Shown here piece by piece: positions 50,200 to 59,714 of a stretch of DNA of 64,000 nucleotides. The stretch comes from Planctomycetota bacterium. GTDB taxonomy: Bacteria; Planctomycetota; Phycisphaerae; SM23-33. The position numbers were made by a program, and so were the translations under genes. Numbering within the stretch: the first letter of the stretch is position 1; every line of letters starts with the position of its first letter. The stretch is from contig JAKJER010000002.1 in NCBI GenBank assembly GCA_022705325.1, positions 126,891 to 190,890 of the forward strand, given 5' to 3'. The notes beneath the pieces are model-generated. The model ran no database searches. It was not told the DNA's origin and worked only from the letters and a program-made list of their open reading frames with translations.

Positions 50200-53133
50200 A
50201 TGAACACACGGCGCTTCGGACTGTCGATCTTGTTTGGCGCGGCGATGGCCTGCGTGGCCTCGACCGGTCTGGCTGAGCCTCCGCCCCAGGCCCCCCCCGC
50301 CTCGATCGCCTTGCGGCAGGTGCAGGCCGTCCGCGACGTGCCCCGCGAGCGGGTGGTCCTTCAGACCGGCTTCGAGGAAGGCCAACCCCTCTGGAAGTTC
50401 AACGGGCACGAATTGACCGACGCCAGGGCCCGCACGGGCAAACGCTCGTTGACGGGCCAGGTGACGAGGGAGAAACAGGCGGTGATCCTGGAAGTGCCGC
50501 TGAAAGCCCCGCCCGGGCAGCGCCTGCGGATAGAGTTCTACGTCTGGTCGCAGGGCCGCACCGGTTGCGCCCTCTGGTGGAAGGACGCGAGCGGGCGATA
50601 TCCCGTGACGCGGCTGGACGAGGCCCCGCCGCGCTGGTCGAAGATCGATGGCGACGTTCCGTTCTCTCCCGACGGCTCGGGCGTGCTCCAGGTCGTCGCG
50701 CCCACCTCGCATGGCAGCCCGCCCGGGCGGATGTGGGTGGACGACCTGACGGTGACGGCCACCGACGGCCCGCCGGCCCTGGGCGAAGACGTGCGGAGCT
50801 TCCCGGCCGTCGCGTTCGATCCGGTCGACAAGACGGCGTACGTGGCGCAGATCGCCCGCCCGAAGGGCCGGCTGTGCGTGGAGATGCGGACCTTCCGCGA
50901 GGGGCGTCTGGCGGACGAACGGACGCTGACGGACGAGGCGCTGGCCGCTCCGCCGGCCGCCGGCGCGAAACCAGGCCCGTTGACGGGCCTGGCCGCCCCT
51001 GCCGTCGCCGCCCTGCCCCACGGGTGCATCCTGGCCGTACCCGTCGAGCGCGATGGCCGCTGGAAGGTCGCGTGCATTGTCTGCCGCCCGCCCATGGCGG
51101 GCGATCCATCCAAGCGCCCCACGGCCACACCGCGAACCCCTGCCCTGCTCGACGCGGGCGGGGCGAGCAACATCTCCCCCGCCGTTGTCGTCAGCGGCAA
51201 GACCGCCTGCGTGGTGTGGGAGTCCAACTCCGGCGACGCCCGAGGCATCTACGCGTGCTCCGTGCCGCTGGACGCCGCCGCCACGCCGGGCAAGATCATC
51301 CGCCTCTCCGCGCCGGACGCCAACAGCTACAACCCCGCCCTCGTCGCGTTGGCCGACGGCTCGCTGTTCGCCGCGTGGGACTCCTTCCGCGACAACTCGT
51401 GCCACATCTACGGCGCCGCCTGGCGCGACGGCAAGTGGCAGGGCGAGCGCCGCCTGACGCATGATGCGCGCATCGAGCGTCACCCGCGCCTGGCGGCCTG
51501 GAAGAACGAAGTATGGATGGCCTGGCAGGCGCAGAGCTTCAAGGGCATTCGCATCAACGCCGTCAACGAGCAGCGGGTGCTGGTGGCCCGCGTGGACGCG
51601 GACGGCCTGAAGGCGCCCGCCGGCCTGGCCAAGGCTTTGTGGAGCGGGCGGGGGCTGCTGGTGCGACCGCAGATCGCGTTCGACGCCGCCGGGCGGTTAT
51701 GGCTCAGTGCGCGCCAGTCCATGGGGCAGCACACCGGCTGGCAGGCGACGCTGTGGCGGCTGGACGCGGGGGGGTGGAGCCCGCCTGCCCCGTTGCTGCA
51801 CGCCCAGGGGCGCTGGCAGCCGGCCGGCCTGGCCGCGACGGACGACGGCGTGCTGGCGGCCGTCCAGTACGACGACCTCGTCCAGACCGGCAAGACCCGG
51901 GGCGTTCACCCCGGATGGAAGAGCGACGTGGCGGTGGTGGCGGCCGCAGCGCCACCGGCCGAGTCGTCCCCCCTGCCGGTGGCCCCGCTGGAGATGCCGG
52001 CCACGGAGTTCTCGCTGCCGGCCTTTCGCGAGGCGGTGGCCGCGGACTTCCCACGGCTGACGCACGAGCACGACGACAGGGAACTGACGCTCTTCTGGGG
52101 CGACCTGCACGACCACACGGACCTGTCCATCTGCGCCCGCTCGACGAATCCGCCCGGAGGCGACCTGTTCGCCAACGAGCGGGACCTGGAACGCCTGGAC
52201 TTCTGCGCGTTGACCGACCACGGCTACAACTTCGACGCCCCGCAGTGGGCCTACAACGCCGAACAGACCCGCAACAACCACGACGAGGGGCGATTTGTCA
52301 CCTTCCTGGGCCTGGAGTGGACCAGCAGCGCCAACCCGCCCGAGAACCCGTCCAAGCCGGTCGGCGTGGGCAACGCGCAGCGCTACGGGCACCACAACCT
52401 GATCTTCCTGGACTCCTACCACAAGCGGTTCTACGACGCGTACGACGGCGACATCTCGCCCGCCGACCTCTGGAAGCGGATCGGCGATGCGGAGTTCATC
52501 TGCATCCCGCACGAACTGGCCGACTGGCAGCATCTCGGGCGGGGCAACCCCCCTACCGACTGGTCGTTTCACGACGAGAAGCTCCAGCCGGTGGCCGAGA
52601 TCTTCCAGGCCCGCCAGTCGTACGAGTACTTCGGCTGCCCGCGCCAGTCGAAGACGGGCACCCCGGCCGGCGGGCACTACTACCTCCAGGACGCCTGGGC
52701 GAAGGGCATCGTCATCGGCACCATCGCCAGCCCCGACCACGGAGGGGGCATGGGCAAGGTCGGCGTGTGGGCCGACAAGCTCACCCGGCGCGACATCTTC
52801 GAGGCCCTGCGGGCCCGCCACACCTACGGGACCAGCGGGGCCAAGATGGGCCTGTTCTTCTCCGCCGGCCGGGCCATGATGGGCGACAAGGTCGCCCGCC
52901 CTTCCGGGCCGATCCGGTTCCAGGTGCGGGCGCAGGCCCAGCGCGAGATCAAGGAACTGGTCATCTGGAGAAACAACAAGATCGCCCACCGCATCGAGCC
53001 CGGCAAGAAAGAGCTGCGGATCGAATGGACCGACGCCAACCCTCCTCCCGACAAACGCCTGTGGTACTACGTCCGCATCCATTGCGCGGACGACGAGCTG
53101 GCTTGGACCAGCCCCATCTGGTTCGAGAAATGA
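50200..53133 (+). CDS. Secreted DUF3604/PHP-like phosphoesterase with N-terminal propeller
   Basis: The 977-residue product has a signal peptide (to ~27) and a carbohydrate-binding-like beta-sandwich (about 45-190, RVVLQTGFEEGQPLWKF). A propeller-like region follows (about 200-600: AVAFDPVDKTAYVAQI, SYNPALVALADGSLFAAWDS, VWMAWQAQSFKG). From about 625 comes the PHP/DUF3604 domain: LFWGDLHDHTDLSICARS, with D635, H637, D638 and H639 as metal ligands. CALTDHGYNFD, FLGLEWTSSA and CIPHELADW follow. It is likely a metal phosphoesterase or related hydrolase acting outside the cell. GCAGGAG lies before the ATG. Confidence 0.83.
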   Translation: MNTRRFGLSILFGAAMACVASTGLAEPPPQAPPASIALRQVQAVRDVPRERVVLQTGFEEGQPLWKFNGHELTDARARTGKRSLTGQVTREKQAVILEVPLKAPPGQRLRIEFYVWSQGRTGCALWWKDASGRYPVTRLDEAPPRWSKIDGDVPFSPDGSGVLQVVAPTSHGSPPGRMWVDDLTVTATDGPPALGEDVRSFPAVAFDPVDKTAYVAQIARPKGRLCVEMRTFREGRLADERTLTDEALAAPPAAGAKPGPLTGLAAPAVAALPHGCILAVPVERDGRWKVACIVCRPPMAGDPSKRPTATPRTPALLDAGGASNISPAVVVSGKTACVVWESNSGDARGIYACSVPLDAAATPGKIIRLSAPDANSYNPALVALADGSLFAAWDSFRDNSCHIYGAAWRDGKWQGERRLTHDARIERHPRLAAWKNEVWMAWQAQSFKGIRINAVNEQRVLVARVDADGLKAPAGLAKALWSGRGLLVRPQIAFDAAGRLWLSARQSMGQHTGWQATLWRLDAGGWSPPAPLLHAQGRWQPAGLAATDDGVLAAVQYDDLVQTGKTRGVHPGWKSDVAVVAAAAPPAESSPLPVAPLEMPATEFSLPAFREAVAADFPRLTHEHDDRELTLFWGDLHDHTDLSICARSTNPPGGDLFANERDLERLDFCALTDHGYNFDAPQWAYNAEQTRNNHDEGRFVTFLGLEWTSSANPPENPSKPVGVGNAQRYGHHNLIFLDSYHKRFYDAYDGDISPADLWKRIGDAEFICIPHELADWQHLGRGNPPTDWSFHDEKLQPVAEIFQARQSYEYFGCPRQSKTGTPAGGHYYLQDAWAKGIVIGTIASPDHGGGMGKVGVWADKLTRRDIFEALRARHTYGTSGAKMGLFFSAGRAMMGDKVARPSGPIRFQVRAQAQREIKELVIWRNNKIAHRIEPGKKELRIEWTDANPPPDKRLWYYVRIHCADDELAWTSPIWFEK

Positions 53134-53166
53134 CAACGGGCGCGGATCCGGGCTGCCGGGTGGCGG

Positions 53167-54408
53167 CTACTGACCGCCAACGACCGCGTGCTCCGAGCTG
53201 GCGCAGAGTTTGTCCTTGTCGAAGACGTTGAAGTAGTACACGGCCGCGTCCTTCGGCAGGTCGGCCTCGACCCGCCCAGTCGCGGCGTCGATGCGGGCGG
53301 GGATGGTCTCCCACAGCCGCTTCTGCCACTTGGGGCCCGGGTCCTTCGTGAAGTTCAACTCGGCCTTCTCGGCCGGCACGGGGCTGCGGAAGCTCGCCCA
53401 GACCTTCTGTCCGTCGCGCCCCTGGCCGGTGATGCGCGGCAGGTCGCGCTTGCCGCACAGAACGTGGTCGGCGAAGGCGTAGATCTCGTCCGGCTTCCAG
53501 CCGATGCCGTGCCCGTGGGCGAAACGGACGCGGATGCACAAGGCCCGCAGGCCGGTCGGCAGGCGGTACGACTTCTGGAGCGAGCCGAACGGATAAGCGA
53601 AATCGTTGGTCCCCGTCACCCACAGCATGGGCATCTTCGCCTTGGGCAGATGGCTGGACGGATCGAACGCCGCCAGCCACCGCTGGGCCTTCTCCGTGCC
53701 CATGTGCGGGAATTGGGCAACCCAGGCGGAGTCCTCGTCGAGGAACCCGCATCCGTAGACGGGGATGGCGAGCTTGAAGCGGCTGTCCAGCCCGCTGACC
53801 ATGCACGTGAGGTAGCCGCCCCACGAAATGCCCGTCAGGCCCGTCCGCTCGGCGTCCACTTCCGGCAGGCTTCGCAACAGCGAGTGGCCGAGGATCACCG
53901 CGGCCACCGCGTGGTACGACCACTGGTCCTGGACCGGGCGGTCAAGCTGGTCGAACCCGCCCCAGCCGCCCGGGCCGCTGTGGTCGTGGCGGGCCCAGCC
54001 CTTGCCCTCTTTGGCCTTCTTCGGCACGCCGCCGCTGGTGTCCATCGCGATGGCGGCGTAGCCCCGGGCGGCCCACACGCGGACCCACTCGTCGAAGGCC
54101 GTCCCGCCCCCGCCGTGCACGCAGACCATGGCGGGCACTTTCTGTCCGGGCTGGATCTTCTCCGGCAGGCCGATGTACGCGAACACCCGCGTGGGCTTGC
54201 CCGCCAGCGGCACGGAGTCGTAAAACACCGCCCGCACGCCCTTGGCGTCGAACCCCTCGGCCGGGTGAACCGCCGGCGCCTTGTACAGCGCCTGCACGTC
54301 CCAGGGCACGACGGGATCGGGGCGGGCCGACTCGGCGCGGGCCGCGATCGACGCCGCCAGCACGACCGCCAGGATCAACACGAATCGAATATCGCGGGAC
54401 GGACGCAT
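53167..54408 (-). CDS. Secreted alpha/beta-hydrolase (acetyl-xylan-esterase-like)
   Basis: The 413-residue product has a signal peptide ending near AARA. An alpha/beta-hydrolase core follows: MVCVHGGGGTAFDEW (oxyanion region), then the nucleophile S195 in GISWGG. D269 (GTNDF) and a His in FAHGHGIGW near 298-300 complete the triad. The late segment with DKLCASSEHAVVGG is unassigned. AAGGAG is upstream of the ATG. It converges with the DUF3604 gene. The substrate could be an acetylated glycan, which fits the neighbourhood. Confidence 0.8.
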   Translation of the reverse strand: MRPSRDIRFVLILAVVLAASIAARAESARPDPVVPWDVQALYKAPAVHPAEGFDAKGVRAVFYDSVPLAGKPTRVFAYIGLPEKIQPGQKVPAMVCVHGGGGTAFDEWVRVWAARGYAAIAMDTSGGVPKKAKEGKGWARHDHSGPGGWGGFDQLDRPVQDQWSYHAVAAVILGHSLLRSLPEVDAERTGLTGISWGGYLTCMVSGLDSRFKLAIPVYGCGFLDEDSAWVAQFPHMGTEKAQRWLAAFDPSSHLPKAKMPMLWVTGTNDFAYPFGSLQKSYRLPTGLRALCIRVRFAHGHGIGWKPDEIYAFADHVLCGKRDLPRITGQGRDGQKVWASFRSPVPAEKAELNFTKDPGPKWQKRLWETIPARIDAATGRVEADLPKDAAVYYFNVFDKDKLCASSEHAVVGGQ

Positions 54409-54473
54409 GTCTCACTCCTTTGCTTTCTGTGACGGGCAGCGACGGCTTTCTTCAATGGTCAATGGGCAATGGC

Positions 54474-55262
54474 TCACAGTCCCAGCACGTCGGCCATGGT
54501 GTACAGGCTGGGCGGCTTGCCGACCAGCCACTTGGCCGCCCGCAACGCGCCGCGGACGAACGTGTCGCGGGTGTGGGCGGAATGGGAGATGGTGATCGTC
54601 TCGCCCAGCGTGCCGTACTGCACGGAGTGCTCGCCCACCGTGTCGCCCAGGCGCAGGGCGTGCATCCCGATCTCGCCGGGGGTTCGCGGGCACAGTCCGC
54701 CCCGGCCCAACGTGACCGTCGAGCCGTACTCCTTGCCCAGTTCGTCGCAGATGGACTTGGCCAGGGCGATGGCCGTGCCCGACGGGGCGTCCTTCTTGAA
54801 GCGGTGGTGCGTCTCGCTGATCTCGATGTCGTAGTCGGCCCCGAGCGACCGGGCGACCTGGCCGACGATCTTCAGCAGCACGTTGATGCCCACCGACATG
54901 TTGGCCGCGAAGACGATCGGCATGTCCGACGCGGCATCGGCGATCTCGGCCTGCTGGTTGGCCGCCAGCCCGGTCGTGCCGATGACCATCGGCACCTTCT
55001 TCTCGCGGCAGAGGGGCAGGTAACGCATCGTGCCCTCGGGCAGCGAGAAATCGATCAGCACGTCCGGCTGGGCGGTCAGCTCGCTGCCGACCCGGACGCC
55101 GAACGTGCCCACGCCGGCCAGCTCGCCCACGTCCTTGCCCATGTCGGCGTGCCCGGCCACCTCCAGCGCGTCGACGATGTCGAACTGCTCCGACTCGATG
55201 GCCAGGGCGGCGATGCGCCGGCCCATCCGTCCGGCGGCGCCGGTAATCGCGATTTTCGTCAT
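54474..55262 (-). CDS. dapB: 4-hydroxy-tetrahydrodipicolinate reductase
   Basis: The 262-residue enzyme reduces hydroxy-tetrahydrodipicolinate in lysine and diaminopimelate synthesis. Motifs are KIAITGAAGRMGRRI (NAD(P)H binding), IDFSLPEGTMRYLPLC, VIGTTGL, FAANMSVGINVL, the catalytic ETHHRFKKDAPSGTA and the tail GALRAAKWLVG. GAGGAG precedes ATG 55262. It is monocistronic: divergent from the regulator gene and followed by the esterase gene on the same strand 65 bases on. Confidence 0.96.
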   Translation of the reverse strand: MTKIAITGAAGRMGRRIAALAIESEQFDIVDALEVAGHADMGKDVGELAGVGTFGVRVGSELTAQPDVLIDFSLPEGTMRYLPLCREKKVPMVIGTTGLAANQQAEIADAASDMPIVFAANMSVGINVLLKIVGQVARSLGADYDIEISETHHRFKKDAPSGTAIALAKSICDELGKEYGSTVTLGRGGLCPRTPGEIGMHALRLGDTVGEHSVQYGTLGETITISHSAHTRDTFVRGALRAAKWLVGKPPSLYTMADVLGL

Positions 55263-55371
55263 GACAGCTCCTCGTGTAGTCGTGAGTGCGAAGCTTACCA
55301 TCCACGCGGAGGATTGCAACTGTTCGTGGGGCCAGGTCCTCGCCTCCGTGCGGGCCGCCGGGGGCGAGCCC

Positions 55372-55400
55372 TTGCCTGGCGCGGGGCGATACGCTTTAAT
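55372..55400 (+). promoter_or_regulatory. Candidate promoter of the NtrC-type gene
   Basis: TTGCCT (55372-55377), 17 bases, then TTTAAT (55395-55400). ATG 55410 lies 10 bases after the -10, so the transcript would be nearly leaderless. Confidence 0.5.
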
Positions 55401-55409
55401 CGGTCTCTT

Positions 55410-56789
55410 ATGAAACCCGTGGAAAAGGCCATTGCGGACATTCTGATCGTCGAGGACGAGGACGCCCACGCCGAGGCCATGCAGGAGGGACTGGCCCGCC
55501 TGGGCCACCGCTGCAGCGTCGCGGGCGACGGGGCGTCGGCCATTGCGCGCCTGTCCAGCCAGCACTTCGACATCGTCGTGACCGACCTCATGCTGGGCGA
55601 GGGGCCCGACGGGCTGGCCGTCCTGGAGGCCGCCCGCACCCACAACCCCGGCGCCAAGGTCATCCTGGTCACCGCGCACTCGTCGGTCTCCACCTGCCGC
55701 ACGGCCCTCCAGCAGGGCGCGTTCGACTACATCGAGAAACCCCTGGACCTGGACGAGTTGCGGGCGGTCGTCGAGCGGGCCGCCGCCGATACCGCCCAGC
55801 GCCGCCTCATCCGCGAGCTGCGCCAGCGGCTGGACGAGCGATACGGCTTCGAGAACATCATCGGCAACAGCCCGCAGATGCTCGCCATCCTCGAGACCCT
55901 CCGGCGCGTCGCCCCCACCGACCTGAGCGTGCTGATCCTGGGCGAGTCCGGCACGGGCAAGGAACTGCTGGCCAACGCCGTCCACCAGAACTCCAAACGA
56001 GCCGAGGGGCGGTTCGTGGCCATCAACTGCGCGGGCCTCAGCGAGACCCTGCTGGAGGACGAACTGTTCGGGCACGTCAAGGGCGCGTACACCGGGGCCA
56101 CCACCGACCGCGCCGGGCGCTTCGAGCACGCCGACGGCGGAACCCTCTTCCTGGACGAGGTGGGCGACATGCCGCTGGCCATGCAGGCCAAGCTCCTGCG
56201 AGTGCTGGAGAACGGCGAGGTCGTCCGCGTGGGATCCAACGAGCCCATCCGCGTGGACGTGCGGATCATCTCGGCCACCAACAGCGACCTGGCCGGGCGG
56301 GTCGAGGCCCACGAGTTCCGCGAGGACCTCTACTTCCGCGTCAAGGGCGTCACGATGGAGATCCCGGCCCTGCGGTCCCGCCGCGAGGACATCCCCCTGC
56401 TGATCGACCACATGATCCGCCAGGCCAACACCGAGCACGGCACGAAGGTCAAGGGCGTCGACGCCGAATGCCGCCGCGTCCTGATGGCTTACCCTTGGCC
56501 GGGCAACGTCCGCCAGCTCCGCAACGTCATCGAGAACATGGTCGTGCTGGCCGCGGGCGACAAGCTCACCGTCGACGACCTCCCGCCGGAAATCCACCGC
56601 CGCCCCGACCAGATCGCCTCCGCCCAGCTCAACCAGCTCGCGGGCATCAGCCTCGAAGAGGCCGAGAAGGAACTCATCCGGAACACGCTCAAGATGGTCG
56701 GCGGCAACCGCGAGCAGGCCGCCCACATCCTGGGCATCGGCGAGCGGACGCTGTACCGCAAGATCAAAGAGTACGGCATCGACGAGTAG
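55410..56789 (+). CDS. Sigma-54-dependent NtrC-family response regulator
   Basis: The 459-residue product has a receiver domain (phospho-acceptor D59 in IVVTDLMLG). A sigma-54 AAA+ domain follows with Walker A GESGTGKE (178-185) and the GAYTGA loop (225-230) that contacts sigma-54. A Fis-type helix-turn-helix lies at the end (NREQAAHILGIGERTLYRKIKEYG). It activates genes from -24/-12 promoters on phosphorylation. The cognate histidine kinase is not adjacent, so the input is unknown. The downstream membrane-protein gene follows by 15 bases and may be part of the same transcript. Confidence 0.95.
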   Translation: MKPVEKAIADILIVEDEDAHAEAMQEGLARLGHRCSVAGDGASAIARLSSQHFDIVVTDLMLGEGPDGLAVLEAARTHNPGAKVILVTAHSSVSTCRTALQQGAFDYIEKPLDLDELRAVVERAAADTAQRRLIRELRQRLDERYGFENIIGNSPQMLAILETLRRVAPTDLSVLILGESGTGKELLANAVHQNSKRAEGRFVAINCAGLSETLLEDELFGHVKGAYTGATTDRAGRFEHADGGTLFLDEVGDMPLAMQAKLLRVLENGEVVRVGSNEPIRVDVRIISATNSDLAGRVEAHEFREDLYFRVKGVTMEIPALRSRREDIPLLIDHMIRQANTEHGTKVKGVDAECRRVLMAYPWPGNVRQLRNVIENMVVLAAGDKLTVDDLPPEIHRRPDQIASAQLNQLAGISLEEAEKELIRNTLKMVGGNREQAAHILGIGERTLYRKIKEYGIDE

Positions 56790-56804
56790 GGCGCGAGGGC
56801 CAGC

Positions 56805-59012
56805 ATGGGTACGAAGCGCATCCAATTCGGCCCGTCGCTGCCGGGCCTGTTCAAGGCCGGCTCGTTCGTTGTCCGCGGCTTCATGCTCGTCTTCGCCTGT
56901 GCCTGGCTGAGCGGCGTGGGCACGATGGGCGCGATGATCGTCAAGTCGCTGCTCCAGGAGGTCCGCAAGTCCTACGCATACGAGCCCGTCCAGGCCCGGG
57001 CAGCCGCGCTGAGCCCGCGACTGGGCACGCTCCCGCCGCTCCTGCCTGAACTTCCCGAGGCGCCGCAGCCCGCCCAGGACGACGAAGGCGACGAGGACCA
57101 GCAGGGCAAGCTCACGTATGGCTACCGCGTCGCCGGCCGGGAGTACGAAGGCTCGGCCTGGATCGCCCGCACCCCCACCTCCGTTCAGCAGCAGGCCCTC
57201 GACGCCGCCCGGGCGGGCCGCTCGTTCACCGTCTACTACGATCGCGACGACCCCAGCCGCAGCGACCTGGACGCCGTGCCCGACGTCGCCGCCTTCGGCG
57301 GGCTGCTGTTCATGATGCCCTTCCTGGCCATCGGGCTTGGGTTGGCGGGGGCGGCCCTGTTCGCCCCGCCCGAGACGTGGATGCCGTCGCGCACCGGTCG
57401 CTCGGCGGGCCCGCCTGGCCGATTCCTCGTTGCCCCGTACGCGCTGCTGTCGGCCGGGGCGTGTTTCGGCTTCTTCGCGTTGGCCGGGCGGCTGCACTGG
57501 CAGACGGCCCTGGTCGTGGGCCTGGTGCTGCTGGTCGCGGTCGTGCCGGGCCTGAGCCTGCTCATCGCCTGGGCGTTCAGACGGTGGCGACGGCGCCCGG
57601 ACCAGGTCCCCGCCGACGCGCCCGCCCCGCCTCCGGCGGAGTCGCTCTTCCCGCAGGCCGCCGCACCAAAGGACCAAGGCGACCCGCGGTTCGCTCCGCC
57701 CTCGCCCCAGCCGGCCGGGCACGATTCCCGCTTTGACCGGCCCGGACGCGAGTCTCAACCCGCCTGGACGCCGATGATCATCCCCGACCTCGGCGACGAC
57801 CCGTACAGCCGGTGGCGCGCGGAGCAGTCGCTGCGCAAGACGATGACGGGCCTGCTGGTGTTCACCTTATTCTGGTGCGGGCTGACCGGCGCCTTCTGTT
57901 ACTTCGTCGTCAGCGTGTTTGTCCAGTCCTGGCATGCGGTGAACACGTACGTGCCCGTCGGCGGGGTCGTGCTTTCCAGCCGGATCAAGACCACGCACGG
58001 CGATTCGACCACCTACGCCCCGCTGGTCCGCTACAGCTACCAGTACGAGGGGCGCACGTTCGCCGGCGAGCGGCACAGCTTCGACAGCAGTTCCTCCAGC
58101 GATCATCGCTACGCCCACCGGGTGGTCGAGCAGTACCCCAAGGGCAGGAAGATCACCGTGTTTGTCGACCCGGCCGACCCGGCGCAGTCGGTCCTGCTGC
58201 GCGAGGTGCCCGCCCAGACGTACTTCCTGCTGCTGTTCCTCCAGCCCTTTGTGACGGTCGGCGTGGGCATGTTGGGGGCCACGCTCATCGTGCCCGGGCG
58301 GCACGCGCGGGTCGGGCGGTTCCTCCGCGACGAGGCCCGCCTGCCCTGGAACATCCCCACCTGGGGCCGGCTGGAGCAAGACGCGTCGGGGCTTGTCATC
58401 CGCCCCCGCCGCGGTCTGACCGGTCCGCTGCTGGCCCTGCTGGGCGGCTACGCGATCGTCTGCTTCGTTTCGATCTTCGTCCTGCTGCTGTGGCGGGGAC
58501 TCAGCGGCGTCGCGCCCGGGCACGTGCGAGCCGTCCTGCTGCTGGGGGCCAGCCTGGGCGTGGTGCTGGCGATCAACGCCCTCCGCGTCCGTCGCGCCGC
58601 CGTCAGCATCGGCTGGGACAACCGCACCGGGCGTCTCACGGTCGACAGCTTCGCGCGCACCATAGACGTCCCCATGACCGACGTGCGTGCCTTCGCCCTG
58701 CGAGGCGTCCGAAACCCCAGCCGGATGCACTCCAATAAGGACAAGGCGCACGCCCCTCTGCTGCTGGCCCTGACCGCCGACGGTCGGGAAGTCCCCATCC
58801 ACGTCTTCTCGGCCGACGGCGACGGCAACTACGTCGCCTGGAAGGTGACTCGCGAACTGGCCCGCCTGACGGGCAAGGAGCACCGGCACCCCGCCCCCCT
58901 GCCCAGCGGACGCGACGAGTTCAATCCCGCCGCCGCCACCAGCCTCAAAGACATGATCGCGATGGCCAAGAAAGCCCAGAAACAGGCCCAGGAATATCGC
59001 GACCTGATCTGA
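56805..59012 (+). CDS. Multi-pass membrane protein with DUF3592-like domains
   Basis: The 735-residue product has several hydrophobic helices (about 20-45, 165-190, 205-225, 230-250, 355-375, 475-500, 545-570, 575-590). Between them, two soluble segments resemble DUF3592. The first has LTYGYRVAGREYEGSAWIAR and RSFTVYYDRDDPSRSDLD. The second has YAPLVRYSYQYEGRTFAGERH and KGRKITVFVDPADPAQSVLLRE. The duplication suggests an internal repeat. A Pro-rich linker separates the two halves. Function unknown. Confidence 0.75.
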   Translation: MGTKRIQFGPSLPGLFKAGSFVVRGFMLVFACAWLSGVGTMGAMIVKSLLQEVRKSYAYEPVQARAAALSPRLGTLPPLLPELPEAPQPAQDDEGDEDQQGKLTYGYRVAGREYEGSAWIARTPTSVQQQALDAARAGRSFTVYYDRDDPSRSDLDAVPDVAAFGGLLFMMPFLAIGLGLAGAALFAPPETWMPSRTGRSAGPPGRFLVAPYALLSAGACFGFFALAGRLHWQTALVVGLVLLVAVVPGLSLLIAWAFRRWRRRPDQVPADAPAPPPAESLFPQAAAPKDQGDPRFAPPSPQPAGHDSRFDRPGRESQPAWTPMIIPDLGDDPYSRWRAEQSLRKTMTGLLVFTLFWCGLTGAFCYFVVSVFVQSWHAVNTYVPVGGVVLSSRIKTTHGDSTTYAPLVRYSYQYEGRTFAGERHSFDSSSSSDHRYAHRVVEQYPKGRKITVFVDPADPAQSVLLREVPAQTYFLLLFLQPFVTVGVGMLGATLIVPGRHARVGRFLRDEARLPWNIPTWGRLEQDASGLVIRPRRGLTGPLLALLGGYAIVCFVSIFVLLLWRGLSGVAPGHVRAVLLLGASLGVVLAINALRVRRAAVSIGWDNRTGRLTVDSFARTIDVPMTDVRAFALRGVRNPSRMHSNKDKAHAPLLLALTADGREVPIHVFSADGDGNYVAWKVTRELARLTGKEHRHPAPLPSGRDEFNPAAATSLKDMIAMAKKAQKQAQEYRDLI

Positions 59013-59033
59013 ACGCCGCACTTACACGACCGC

Positions 59034-59062
59034 TTGCCGGGACGGGGCGGGCGCCGTAGAAT
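59034..59062 (+). promoter_or_regulatory. Promoter of the VapBC-like pair
   Basis: TTGCCG (59034-59039), 17 bases, then TAGAAT (59057-59062). The leader is about 30 bases to GTG 59092. Toxin-antitoxin promoters are usually autorepressed; no clear palindrome was identified. Confidence 0.6.
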
Positions 59063-59091
59063 GTAGTAGTCAACCGAGAGAAGGTGGCGCT

Positions 59092-59325
59092 GTGGCTTCG
59101 CAGCAATACAAAGACCGCCTCATGCGGGTGGTAAACGAACTGGGCGACGACGCGGTTGTCAAGGTCGTGGAGTTCGCCGAATCGCTCGGAGGGGTATCGC
59201 CGGAAGAGAACGGGAAACCTTACAGGAACCTGGGCTTCTGTCGGGGACAGATCCGTATCGATCCCTCGTTCTATGACCCGCTGCCTGAGGAGATTCTCAG
59301 GCAGTTCGAAGGCGACGAGGAATGA
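59092..59325 (+). CDS. Small antitoxin-like protein
   Basis: The 77-residue product has a helical N-terminus (YKDRLMRVVNELGDDAVVKVVEFAESL). Its end, GFCRGQIRIDPSFYDPLPEEILRQFEGDEE, is typical of the tails that cover PIN toxins. It begins with GTG and its stop overlaps the toxin ATG (ATGA), as in VapBC operons. The N-terminal DNA-binding fold was not assigned, so VapB type is inferred from context. Confidence 0.75.
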   Translation: MASQQYKDRLMRVVNELGDDAVVKVVEFAESLGGVSPEENGKPYRNLGFCRGQIRIDPSFYDPLPEEILRQFEGDEE

Positions 59326-59708
59326 ATCTTCTTCTCGATACGTGCTCGTTCCTCTGGGCTTCAAATCAACCCGAAAAACTCACCACACTCAGCCTCGGTT
59401 TGATCTCCGCTCCTGAGAACTCCATCTTCCTCAGTTCGGCCTGCGTCTGGGAATTGTGCGTCAAGAATCGCATGGGCAAGTTGGATCTGCCCAGGCCGCC
59501 GCGAGAATTCGTGCAGTGGGCCACCAACGAATTGCGTCTGCTCCCGCTTCCCTTGAGTCTTGAGGCGGCCGCACTGGAGGCGGGGTTGCCTGTTCACCAC
59601 CGCGATCAATTCGACCGGATGCTGGTCTGCCAGGCCCTCCATCACGGCTTGACGATCCTGACGCCCGACCGGCTGATCCGCCGGTACGGAATCTCGTGCG
59701 TCTGGTAA
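59322..59708 (+). CDS. PIN-domain (VapC-like) toxin
   Basis: The 128-residue product has the PIN acidic residues D6 (LLLDTCSF), E44 (VWELCVK), D95 and D98 (HHRDQFDRM), and D116 (LTPDRLI). PIN toxins cut RNA and are held by the paired antitoxin. Length and layout fit VapC. It converges with the diheme protein gene, whose stop begins six bases on. The whole unit may have been inserted between the membrane-protein gene and that gene. Confidence 0.87.
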   Translation: MNLLLDTCSFLWASNQPEKLTTLSLGLISAPENSIFLSSACVWELCVKNRMGKLDLPRPPREFVQWATNELRLLPLPLSLEAAALEAGLPVHHRDQFDRMLVCQALHHGLTILTPDRLIRRYGISCVW

Positions 59709-59714
59709 TGGCCC

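Noticed and set aside
54474..57758. 1094-residue minus-strand open frame over the NtrC-type gene
   Set aside because: Only its last 262 residues are dapB; the rest is an antisense shadow of a high-G+C gene.
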